Made by a program: the position numbers and the translations under genes | Assembly (NCBI GenBank): GCA_963791905.1 | Contig: CAWBTX010000005.1 | Coordinates: forward strand, 62,001 to 126,000 | DNA from: Gaiellasilicea sp963791905 | GTDB taxonomy: Bacteria; Actinomycetota; Thermoleophilia; Gaiellales; Gaiellaceae | Reading direction: 5' to 3' | Length of the DNA: 64,000 nt | The notes under the pieces: model-generated | Databases searched by the model: none | Told to the model about the DNA's origin: nothing | Seen by the model: the letters and a program-made list of their open reading frames with translations, nothing else | Shown here: in pieces, positions 8,157 through 15,417 of the stretch | Layout: every line of letters starts with the position of its first letter | Position numbering within the stretch: the stretch's first letter is position 1

Positions 8157-9830
8157 CTACTCGACCGGGATGTAGCGCGCGCCGAGGGTCGTCGCGAGCG
8201 TCTTGTGCGCCGGGCCCGCGCCGATGAGGATCGAGCGGGCGGGGTCGACTCCGTGCGCCCGCGCGAAGGCGACGGGCAGGCCGGGGAGAGGCGGCCGGCA
8301 CCAGCAGACCGGCGGGCCGGCGGGGTGCGGGCAGAGCGCGCTCTCGACCGGCCTGGAGGCGGCCGCGGTGACGCGTGCGACGGCAGCGTCGAGCACGTCG
8401 CGGGCGCCGTCCGGATGCCAATCGAAGACGAGCAGAGGTGCGCTGCGGTCGCTCTGCGCGAGCGCGTCCTCCCACCCCGGCCGGTCGACCGCTGCGGCCG
8501 CGACGAACACGGCGGCTTGCCCGGGGCACGCGGAGCGCTCGAACGGCACCTGCTCGACCTCGTCGAACCCTTCGTCGTCGGCCGGAGGCTCGAGCTCGCG
8601 CACCGTGCGCATTTGGGAGGTCGGCGCGAGCACGCCCACGTCGCGCCGGTCCGCCTGTCGCAGCTCGCTCGGGGTCGGGAGCGAGCCGTAGCGCTCGAGC
8701 ACCCGGTCGACCATGTTCACCTGCGCCTGCGCCAGCGGCGTGTCGAGCCAGATGCATCGCGCCGGCACCCGATGCCGGCCCGCCGTGTCGAGCACGTGGC
8801 TCCGCGCGGCGCGGGTGAGGTACGTGTTGTCGAGGACGACTCGCCGGACGCCTGAGGACAATGCCTCGTCGAGGGCGGCGGCGATCTCGCGCAGAGAACC
8901 GCCGCGCTCGTCCCGGTTGAGGCGGAAGTAGCCGCGGGCGACGAAGTCCTGAGCGATACGGCTCTTGCCTGCGCCGGGGATCCCCATCACGACGACCACC
9001 TCCGCGTCGTCCGCACGGGCCGTCTGCTCGGCCCGAGCCGGCCGAGTCGCGCCGAACGCGCGTGCGAGCGTCGCCCGGTCTTCCGCGCCGAGCTCGAGCC
9101 CCGCGGCGCCGGCCGCCGAGCGCGCGGTCTCCGGGCGCCGCGCGCCCGGGATCGCGACGACCGCGGGCGAGAGGTCGAGCAGCCAGGCGAGCGCGACCTC
9201 GGCCGCCGTCGCGCCTCGCGCCTCCGCGGCGCCGGCCAGCACCGGGTGCCGATCGAGCCTTCCGGCGCGGCGCGGCCCTCCGAGCGGCGAGTGAGCGATC
9301 ACTGCGATCCCGCTCTCGGCGCAGCGCTCGACGACACCTCCGCGCAGAGCGCGGTCGTCGTACGGGCTCAGCGCCACCTGGACCGCCGCCACCGGAGCGA
9401 GCTCGAGCGCCTCATCCAGCTGGCGGCGGTTGACGTTCGCGATGCCGACTCGCCTCACGAGGCCGTCGTCGACGAGCCGCGCGAGCGCGCGGACGGAGGT
9501 CCGCCACGGCGTCCGCGGATCCGGGGCGTGGATGAGGTAGAGGTCGATCGCGAGGCCGTCGAGCGCCGCCAGGCTCGCCTCGCAGTCGGCACGAATTGCC
9601 TTCGCGCGGCCGTCCGGGACCCACGCGCCGCCCGGCCGCGTCATGCCGCCCTTCGTCACGATCCGCGCACTCGCGTCGGCCCCGGAGCGGCGAAGAGCGC
9701 GGACGAGGAGCCGCTCGTTGTCGTCGTACGCGCGAGCCGTGTCGAAGACGGTGATGCCGGCTTCGGCGGCGGCCGCGATCGTCGTGAGAGCGCGATCCTC
9801 GTCGCGGTCCTCGTCCGTCGAGAGACGCAT
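8157..9830 (-). CDS. Aldo/keto reductase fused to a P-loop polynucleotide-kinase-like domain and a HAD-like tail
   Basis: Residues 1 to about 265 are an aldo/keto reductase with the catalytic set Asp30, Tyr35, Lys60 and His101 (DLYLIHAPD). Residues about 277-430 are an AAA_33/T4 PNK-like kinase with Walker A GIPGAGKS (283-290) and the LDNTYLTR motif. The last 120 residues resemble a HAD phosphatase of the GmhB/Pnkp kind (CWCRPPLPGL, ILIGAGPAHKT) but lack the usual Asp pair of HAD motif IV. The first reductase strand (LRIGLGC) lies upstream of ATG 9830 without a standard start codon, so the true start may be earlier. Joining a reductase to a Pnkp-like module is unusual. Confidence 0.82.
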   Translation of the reverse strand: MRLSTDEDRDEDRALTTIAAAAEAGITVFDTARAYDDNERLLVRALRRSGADASARIVTKGGMTRPGGAWVPDGRAKAIRADCEASLAALDGLAIDLYLIHAPDPRTPWRTSVRALARLVDDGLVRRVGIANVNRRQLDEALELAPVAAVQVALSPYDDRALRGGVVERCAESGIAVIAHSPLGGPRRAGRLDRHPVLAGAAEARGATAAEVALAWLLDLSPAVVAIPGARRPETARSAAGAAGLELGAEDRATLARAFGATRPARAEQTARADDAEVVVVMGIPGAGKSRIAQDFVARGYFRLNRDERGGSLREIAAALDEALSSGVRRVVLDNTYLTRAARSHVLDTAGRHRVPARCIWLDTPLAQAQVNMVDRVLERYGSLPTPSELRQADRRDVGVLAPTSQMRTVRELEPPADDEGFDEVEQVPFERSACPGQAAVFVAAAAVDRPGWEDALAQSDRSAPLLVFDWHPDGARDVLDAAVARVTAAASRPVESALCPHPAGPPVCWCRPPLPGLPVAFARAHGVDPARSILIGAGPAHKTLATTLGARYIPVE

Positions 9831-9918
9831 GCAGCCGAGGCCGATGCGGAGCTCAGAGGCGGCAAGCCAGGCAGGGCGACTCAGGGTGCGGAGCGTACGC
9901 GAACGGCCGCGTCCCGAG

Positions 9919-9924
9919 TAGGCT
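9919..9924 (+). promoter_or_regulatory. -10 hexamer TAGGCT before the DUF2237 gene
   Basis: The hexamer is 7 bases before ATG 9932, and no ribosome binding site is visible. Confidence 0.4.
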
Positions 9925-9931
9925 CCGCTCG

Positions 9932-10315
9932 ATGGAGCGGGTGCCGGACGTCAACGTGGTCGGCGGCGAGTTGCTGCCCTGCTCCAACGCCCCGGTGACC
10001 GGCTTCTTCCGCGACGGCTGCTGCGCGACGGGGCCGGAAGACCTCGGCAGCCACACCGTCTGCGCCGTCATGACCGAGGAGTTCCTCTCCTTCAGCAGCG
10101 CCGTCGGCAACGACCTCTCGACGCCGCGGCCGGAGTGGGGGTTCGACGGGCTCGAGCCGGGCGATCGCTGGTGCGTCTGTGCGGCGCGCTGGCTCGAGGC
10201 GCATGAGGCCGGCTGCGCGCCGCCGGTCGTGCTCGGCGCGACCCACATGCGCGCGCTCGAGGTCGTGTCGATCGAGGCGCTGACCGCGCTCGCCGCCGCG
10301 CCCGACGCGGTCTAG
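9932..10315 (+). CDS. DUF2237 family protein
   Basis: 127 residues. They match the conserved DUF2237 pattern along the whole length: PCSNAPVTGFFRDGCC, GPEDLGSHTVCAVMT, FLSFS...GNDLSTPRPEWGF, GDRWCVCAARWLEA, PPVVLGATHMRALE. Several Cys residues (two in GCC, one in HTVCAV, two in WCVCA) are family features. Function is not established in the family. It stands alone, divergent from the reductase-kinase gene. Confidence 0.92.
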   Translation: MERVPDVNVVGGELLPCSNAPVTGFFRDGCCATGPEDLGSHTVCAVMTEEFLSFSSAVGNDLSTPRPEWGFDGLEPGDRWCVCAARWLEAHEAGCAPPVVLGATHMRALEVVSIEALTALAAAPDAV

Positions 10316-10487
10316 GCGCGGCAAGCGCGAGCCGGGCGTCGTCGAGATCGCCTTTCCCACTGCTGCCCGCATGCCGCCGTCCTCCGCCGTCACCGGACCA
10401 GACGGATTCGGCGCCGCGCGGCGCACTCCTCGATGTTCCGTCCAGGTCTCGCACCGACAGCCTCAGAAGCGCGCACGGTTGACCTGT

Positions 10488-10540
10488 CGGGACGAGTCAG
10501 TCCCGTTCGCCGCTGAGGGGACAGTCCCTGGGCCACGTCC
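10488..10540. repeat. REP-like palindromic repeats, two units
   Basis: The inverted repeat CGGGAC-6-GTCCCG (10488-10505) is followed by GGGGACAGTCCC (10517-10528) and a GGCCACGTCC half (to 10540). The second part matches copies at 14136, 17636, 26390, 27980 and 33951 in either orientation. The rest of the 279-base gap (10316-10594) shows no gene. Confidence 0.65.
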
Positions 10541-10594
10541 TTCGTAGACAGTGGTGTCCGAGACAGGCGGTGAGCGTCCGTCCAGCCGGGCGCA

Positions 10595-11740
10595 ATGGCG
10601 CATCATGACGGCATGCCTGAGATCGACGACCTCCTCACCCGGCTGTTCGATCGGGACGATCTGACCCGAGCTGTCCTTTCGAAACCCGCGCGGCGTGACC
10701 TGCCGGTGCGGGTGATCGTCGAGCCCGTCGAGCTGCGTGGCGAGCTGGCCTACCGGTTTACGACCCAGCTCCCAGATCGGGCCGCGCATGAAAACCTCGC
10801 CGCACCGGCGGCACGTGAGCGCCTCGCGTCGCTCCTGACGAGCTATCGGCAGGGTCTGCTGCATGGTGCCGATGCGGATTGGCAGGTCCTCGGTACGACC
10901 GTCCTTCGCCGCCCCGCGACCCGGCCGGTCGGGGCACGCGGGCACGATCGGCGCAAGCGCTACCTGCTCGAGGAGGGAACGCCGGTGCCGTACCTGGTCG
11001 ACCTCGGCGTGATGACGCCGGACGGGCGCGTCCGCAAGAGCCGTTTCGACAAGTTCCGACAGGTGAACCGGTTCCTGGAGCTCGTTGACGACGTCGTCCC
11101 CTCGCTTCCCGAGCAGGGGCCGCTGCACGTGGTCGACTTCGGCTGCGGCAAGTCGTATCTGACATTTGCCCTCCACCATCTGCTCACTGAGCTGCACGGA
11201 CGCGAGGTCGAGGTGGTCGGTCTCGACCTGAAGGCAGACGTGATCGAGGCCTGCAGCGCGCTCGCAGAACGCGTGAGCGCACGCGGCCTGCGGTTCGAGC
11301 GCGGCGAGATCGCGGGCTACGAATCCGATCGGAAGGTCGACCTAGTCGTCAGCCTTCACGCCTGCGACACCGCGACCGACGAGGCGCTGGCGCAGGCGGT
11401 GCGGTGGGAGGTCGACGCGATCCTCGCCGTACCCTGCTGCCAGAATGAGGCGTACCGGCAGATCTCGTCGCCGTTGCTGCAGCCGCTCCTCCGCCACGGG
11501 CTCGCCAAAGAGCGGCTCGCGTCGCTCGTCACGGACGGCCTGCGCGCCCAACTCCTCGAGCTCGCCGGCTACCGGACCCAACTCGTCGAGTTCGTGGAGT
11601 TGGAGCACACGCCGAAGAACGTCTTGATCCGGGCCGTCCGCGGCGGCCGCCCGACGCCCGATGCCCGACGCGCCTACGAGGAATTGCGGGACGCTCTGAC
11701 CCTCGAGCCGATGCTCGAGCGTCTGCTCAGCGTCGAGTGA
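10595..11740 (+). CDS. Class I SAM-dependent methyltransferase (METTL25/Methyltransf_32-like)
   Basis: 381 residues; ATG 10613 (MPEIDD) is an alternative start. A 160-residue N-terminal region precedes a Rossmann methyltransferase fold: motif I VVDFGCGKSYLTFAL, then VVGLDLKADVI, then LVVSLHACDTATDEAL and VPCCQNE. The AC-D-T and PCCQ signatures are those of the Methyltransf_32 family. Its substrate is not known. Its 3' end overlaps the cytochrome P460 gene on the other strand by 14 bases. REP-like repeats lie just upstream. Confidence 0.85.
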   Translation: MAHHDGMPEIDDLLTRLFDRDDLTRAVLSKPARRDLPVRVIVEPVELRGELAYRFTTQLPDRAAHENLAAPAARERLASLLTSYRQGLLHGADADWQVLGTTVLRRPATRPVGARGHDRRKRYLLEEGTPVPYLVDLGVMTPDGRVRKSRFDKFRQVNRFLELVDDVVPSLPEQGPLHVVDFGCGKSYLTFALHHLLTELHGREVEVVGLDLKADVIEACSALAERVSARGLRFERGEIAGYESDRKVDLVVSLHACDTATDEALAQAVRWEVDAILAVPCCQNEAYRQISSPLLQPLLRHGLAKERLASLVTDGLRAQLLELAGYRTQLVEFVELEHTPKNVLIRAVRGGRPTPDARRAYEELRDALTLEPMLERLLSVE

Positions 11741-12164
11741 AGACGTAGTCGTTCGCCTTCGCCTGCATGTGGCAGGCGGCGCAGCCCGACTCCGGGAAGG
11801 CGACTCTCGAGAAGCGCTGCGACACCGAGGCGCGCGTGAACTCCTCCCAGCGCCAGCCGCCGTTCGCACGCCCCTTGATCCGCCGCATCGTCGCGACGAG
11901 CGAGAGCCACCGTTTGCCCGGCGGCGTCGCGGTCTTCACCACGATCGTGCCGACGGGGTAGCGCGTACCTTGCTTGCGCTTGCTCGCGTAGACGTTCTTC
12001 GTGCCCTGATGCGCGGGCGAGCCGCCGACGATCGGCTTCGAGTTCAGCTTCGTCCACTTCGCGTAGCCCTCGATGTAGGTGGGCAGATCCTGCTGCTGCG
12101 GCTGCGCGGCGGCCGCCCCGACGGCGATCGCCGTCCCAAGTGCCAGGACGACGGCGAGGCGCAC
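11727..12164 (-). CDS. Cytochrome P460 family protein, exported
   Basis: 145 residues from GTG 12164. A signal peptide (RLAVVLALGTAIAVGAAAAQ) is followed by a P460-type domain (YAKWTKLNSKPIVGG, YPVGTIVVKTA, RWLSLVATMRRIKG). A c-type haem motif CAACH lies near the C-terminus (about residues 128-132). Family members bind haem P460 and oxidise hydroxylamine, or are of unknown role in the periplasm. This one lies 8 bases downstream of the STAS gene on the same strand. Its C-terminal codons overlap the methyltransferase gene antisense. Confidence 0.88.
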   Translation of the reverse strand: MRLAVVLALGTAIAVGAAAAQPQQQDLPTYIEGYAKWTKLNSKPIVGGSPAHQGTKNVYASKRKQGTRYPVGTIVVKTATPPGKRWLSLVATMRRIKGRANGGWRWEEFTRASVSQRFSRVAFPESGCAACHMQAKANDYVFTRR

Positions 12165-12172
12165 CGTGTTGG

Positions 12173-12538
12173 CTACTCGGCGCTCGCGCCGACGGCCGCG
12201 GCGACGGTGTCGTGCACGGCGATGTGCTGGTCGAGGCCCGAGATCTGCAGGGCGCGCAGCACTTGGGCCCCCGGGGCCGCGAGCACGAGCGCACGGCGAT
12301 CGTGGAGCTTCGACCGAGCCTCGATCAGCGCTCCGAGGCCGGTCGAATCGACGAACGCGACTTCCTCGAGGTCGATGACGAGCCGGTCCGGCTGCCGCTC
12401 GCTCAGGTCGACCAGGACGTCGCGCACGGCCGGCGTGTTGTACAGATCGAGCTCGCCGGCCAGGCGGACGATCACGGCGCCGTCGCGCCGCTCGATTCCC
12501 GCCACCGCCTGCTCGCTGAGCCTCGTCTCGTCGGCCAT
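12173..12538 (-). CDS. STAS-domain anti-sigma factor antagonist
   Basis: 121 residues from ATG 12538. The STAS fold shows VIVRLAGELDLYNTPAVRDVL and LVIDLEEVAFVDSTGLGALI. The Ser in VDSTG is the usual site phosphorylated by the partner kinase in SpoIIAA/RsbV proteins. No anti-sigma kinase is encoded beside it. It shares the promoter gap with the divergent epimerase gene and lies upstream of the P460 gene on the same strand. Confidence 0.92.
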   Translation of the reverse strand: MADETRLSEQAVAGIERRDGAVIVRLAGELDLYNTPAVRDVLVDLSERQPDRLVIDLEEVAFVDSTGLGALIEARSKLHDRRALVLAAPGAQVLRALQISGLDQHIAVHDTVAAAVGASAE

Positions 12539-12605
12539 GCCGCTCGTTGGGCAAGCATAGTGGCGGCGCTCGACACCGCCAAAGGCGGCTAGCGTAGGCC
12601 CGCTC

Positions 12606-13640
12606 ATGACTGTCGCTATCTCCGGCGGCGCCGGCTTTCTCGGACTGCATCTTGCCCGCCGCCTCGCGGCCGACGGGGTTCGCGTGAGGACGCTCGATCT
12701 GATGCCGTTGGCCGATCCGGAGCTCGACGGCTCGGTCGAAGAGCTTCGCGGCGACGTTCGCAACCCGGCTGCGTGCCGTGCGCTTGTCGCCGGCGCCGAC
12801 GTGCTCGTGCACGCGGCCGCGGCGTTGCCGATTCAGGCGACGAAGGCGTCGATCTACTCCGTCAATGTCGGCGGGACAGCCGCCGTGCTCGCTGCGGCGC
12901 TCGAGGCCGGCGTCGAGCGCGTCGTGTTCATCTCGTCGACGGCGGTCTACGGGGTGCCCGAGCGGCATCCGATTCGCGAGGACGATCCGCTCGTCGGCGT
13001 GGGCTGGTACGGCGAGTCGAAGATCGAGGCCGAGACTCTCTGCCGGGAGTTCGGTGCTCGTGGTCTCGAGCACGTGTTGATCCGGCCGAAGACGTTCGTC
13101 GGGCCCGAGCGGCTCGGCGTCTTCGAGATCCTGTTCGACTGGGTGCGCGAGAGCCGGCGGATCTACACGCTCGGATCCGGCGCGAACCGCTACCAGCTTC
13201 TGGCCGTGCAGGACCTCGTGGAGGCGGTGGTTCGGGCCTTCTCCGCCAAGGGCGCCGTCGGCGAGGCAATCAACGTCGGCGCGAGCGGGTTCGGGACGGT
13301 GCGCGAAGACCTGACCGCGCTCATTCGTCACGCCCGGTCGTCGTCCCGGCTGACGCCGGTGCCGGTGCTGCCCGCCGAGCTCGTGCTGGGCGTCCTCGAG
13401 CGGCTGCGTCTCTCTCCTCTCGCGGCCTGGCACTACAAGACCGCTCACCGCGACTCCTTCGTCGCGACGGAGAAGGCACAGCTGTTGCTGGACTGGTCGC
13501 CGCGGCTCTCGAATGCCGAGACCCTGACCCAGACGTACGACTGGTACCTCGCCAACAGGAACCGGCTCGGCTCGGCCGGGACGACCCACCGCGTGCCGTG
13601 GAACCAGCAGGCGCTGGGTCTGCTGAAGCGGCTGAGCTGA
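12606..13640 (+). CDS. NAD-dependent epimerase/dehydratase (extended SDR)
   Basis: 344 residues. The Rossmann motif GGAGFLG lies near residue 7, the catalytic triad is Ser/Thr in FISSTAVYG plus Tyr and Lys in WYGESK, and the substrate loop FVGPERLG follows. It is the sugar-nucleotide epimerase/dehydratase type, but the substrate cannot be told. TAGCGT and TAGGCC hexamers lie 5-10 bases before ATG 12606 and there is no ribosome binding site, so the mRNA is probably leaderless. Its 3' end abuts the truncated RAYT transposase on the other strand. Confidence 0.9.
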   Translation: MTVAISGGAGFLGLHLARRLAADGVRVRTLDLMPLADPELDGSVEELRGDVRNPAACRALVAGADVLVHAAAALPIQATKASIYSVNVGGTAAVLAAALEAGVERVVFISSTAVYGVPERHPIREDDPLVGVGWYGESKIEAETLCREFGARGLEHVLIRPKTFVGPERLGVFEILFDWVRESRRIYTLGSGANRYQLLAVQDLVEAVVRAFSAKGAVGEAINVGASGFGTVREDLTALIRHARSSSRLTPVPVLPAELVLGVLERLRLSPLAAWHYKTAHRDSFVATEKAQLLLDWSPRLSNAETLTQTYDWYLANRNRLGSAGTTHRVPWNQQALGLLKRLS

Positions 13641-14063
13641 GCGGGCGGCGACGCCGCGCCAGCGCCAGCCGCGCAGCCCCACGCGCGTCGCGTTCTCGTA
13701 GACGTATGCGCAGGCGTTGGCGAGATCCTCGTCGCTGTCGATCACGCGGGCGTCGAAGCGTCCCAGGAACAGATGCCCGACGCGGTTGTAGCGGCGATTG
13801 AACCGCTGCGCGTGCAGGCCGTTCAGCCGCTGCATGCCGGCAGACAGCTCCGGGCGCGTGGCCTCGAGAACGAGATGGAAGCGGTTGTCGAGCAGGACCC
13901 AGGCGTACAACGCCCACGCGAAGCGGCGCCGCACGTCGTACAGCGTGCGCCTCCACTGGAGGCGATCGAGGTCGTCGAGGACGATCCTGCGCCTCTCGAC
14001 GCCGCGCGACGTGACGAGGTAGTAGGCGGGGCTCGGCAGGAGGCGGCGCGGCACGCGTGGCAT
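13641..14063 (-). mobile_element. RAYT (REP-associated Y1 transposase), C-terminally truncated
   Basis: From ATG 14063, about 140 residues of an IS200/RAYT-like Y1 nuclease: AYYLVTSRGVERR, a helix with WRRTLYDV, FAWALYAWVLLDNRFHLVLEA, SAGMQRLNGLHAQRFNRRYNRVGHLFLGRF, CAYVYENATRVGL. The HUH motif reads RFH, so its first His is lost. The catalytic Tyr is probably the one in NRRYNR. The usual C-terminal WSSY-type segment is missing and no stop codon follows in frame, so the reading enters sequence antisense to the epimerase. I treat it as a decayed copy. Two GGGACAGTCCC repeats lie 73-102 bases upstream of its start. Confidence 0.82.
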
Positions 14064-14135
14064 GGCAACGAAGGTACGGGCGCGCGGCCCGCAGCGAAAC
14101 CGTCCGCGGAGAATTGGAGCGGAAATGTTGCAAAC

Positions 14136-14165
14136 GGGACAGTCCCCGGAACGGGACAGTCCCCC
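14136..14165. repeat. Tandem REP-like palindromes beside the RAYT gene
   Basis: GGGACAGTCCCC (14136-14147) and GGGACAGTCCCCC (14153-14165) are separated by GGAAC, followed by GGCCACGG. They are the same unit found elsewhere in the window. Paired repeats next to a RAYT gene are the known arrangement of REP/BIME loci. Confidence 0.7.
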
Positions 14166-14226
14166 GGCCACGGCCATCGCAGATGCTCGTCGCGGCACCG
14201 TGCCCTGTGTGCGGCAGACTGCTCCC

Positions 14227-15381
14227 GTGCGCGCGCTGCTCGAGTACCGGTCGCGGTTCCCGATCCTCGAGCACATGACGTACCTGATCAACCACTCGCT
14301 CGGCGCGATGCCGGCCGCTGCCGAGGAGCGTCTCGCCGAGTACGCACACACCTGGCGCGAGCGCGGCATCCGAGCGTGGGGAGAGGGCTGGTGGGACCTC
14401 CCGCTGACCGTGGGCGACCAGATCGGACGGATCATCGGTGCGCCGCCCGGTGCCACCGTGATGCACCAGAACGTGGCGGTCGCGGAGGCGGTCGTCCTCT
14501 CCTGCTTCCGCGCGTCACCTGGACGCAACCGCGTCGTCTACGAACGAGGCAACTTCCCGTCGGTTCGTTACCTCTACCAGGCCCAGCCGGACCTCGAGGT
14601 CGTCGTCTGTGAGAGCGACGACGCCGTCCACGACGCGATCGACGAGCGCACGCTTCTCGTTCCGATCAGCCATGTTCTCTTCAAGTCGGGCGAGATCCAG
14701 GACGTCGAGCGGATCACGCGTCGCGCCCACGAGTACGGCGCACGCGTCGTCCTCGACGCCTACCAGTCCGCCGGCATCGTCCCGCTCGATGTCCAGGCCC
14801 TCAACGTCGACTTCGCGGTCGGCGGCTCGGTCAAGTGGCTCTGCGGTGGCCCGGGGAACGGCTGGCTGTACGTCCGGCTGGACCTCGCCGACGAGCTGGA
14901 GCCGACCTTCACCGGCTGGCAGGCGCACGAGCTGCCCTTCGCGTTCGAGGAGGAGATGCGCTACGCCCCCGGGGCGGCCCGCTTCCTCACCGGGACACCG
15001 AATGTGCCTGCGCACTACGCCGCCACTGCCGGCTACGACCTGATCGAGGAGATTGGTGTGGGCCGGATCCGGGAGAACTCGCTCCGCCAGACCGAGCTGT
15101 TGATCTCACTCGCCGAGGCTGCCGGGTTCGAGATCCGCAGTCCGCGCGAGCCCGATAGGCGCGGAGGCACCGTCACGATATTCGTGCCGGACTTCGCCGC
15201 CGTTCACGCCGAGCTGGCCGAGCGGCAGATCCTGTGCGACTTCAGGCCCGACGCCGGCATTCGCATCGGCCCGCACTACTACACCTCGGACGACGAGTTG
15301 CGCCACGCGGTCGACCAGATCAGAGAGATCCTCGAGACCGGCGCCCACGAGCGGCACCTCGGAGTCGTGGCGCGGCACTAG
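14227..15381 (+). CDS. Class V aminotransferase-fold PLP enzyme, kynureninase-like
   Basis: 384 residues from GTG 14227 (ATG 14275 is too far inside the fold). The N-terminus (FPILEHMTYLINHSLGAMP) is the kynureninase/class V entry motif. The PLP aspartate is in VVLDAYQSAG, and the Schiff-base Lys is in GGSVKWLCGGPGNGWLYVR. The C-terminal domain (RIGPHYYTSDDELRHAVDQI) is complete. Kynureninase cleaves kynurenine to anthranilate and alanine. No other tryptophan-degradation gene is nearby, so activity on another beta-substituted amino acid is equally possible. Confidence 0.85.
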   Translation: MRALLEYRSRFPILEHMTYLINHSLGAMPAAAEERLAEYAHTWRERGIRAWGEGWWDLPLTVGDQIGRIIGAPPGATVMHQNVAVAEAVVLSCFRASPGRNRVVYERGNFPSVRYLYQAQPDLEVVVCESDDAVHDAIDERTLLVPISHVLFKSGEIQDVERITRRAHEYGARVVLDAYQSAGIVPLDVQALNVDFAVGGSVKWLCGGPGNGWLYVRLDLADELEPTFTGWQAHELPFAFEEEMRYAPGAARFLTGTPNVPAHYAATAGYDLIEEIGVGRIRENSLRQTELLISLAEAAGFEIRSPREPDRRGGTVTIFVPDFAAVHAELAERQILCDFRPDAGIRIGPHYYTSDDELRHAVDQIREILETGAHERHLGVVARH

Positions 15382-15404
15382 CCGCCCATCACGCCCCACC
15401 GGCG

Positions 15405-15410
15405 TAGAGT
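15405..15410 (+). promoter_or_regulatory. -10 hexamer TAGAGT, leaderless start of fhs
   Basis: The hexamer ends 7 bases before GTG 15418, and there is no Shine-Dalgarno sequence. Confidence 0.5.
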
Positions 15411-15417
15411 TGCGTCC

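Noticed and set aside
11727..14528. Single 933-codon reading on the minus strand spanning several genes
   Set aside because: It strings together P460, antisense of the epimerase, and the RAYT fragment. The parts are separate genes or antisense; only the RAYT and P460 pieces have family similarity.
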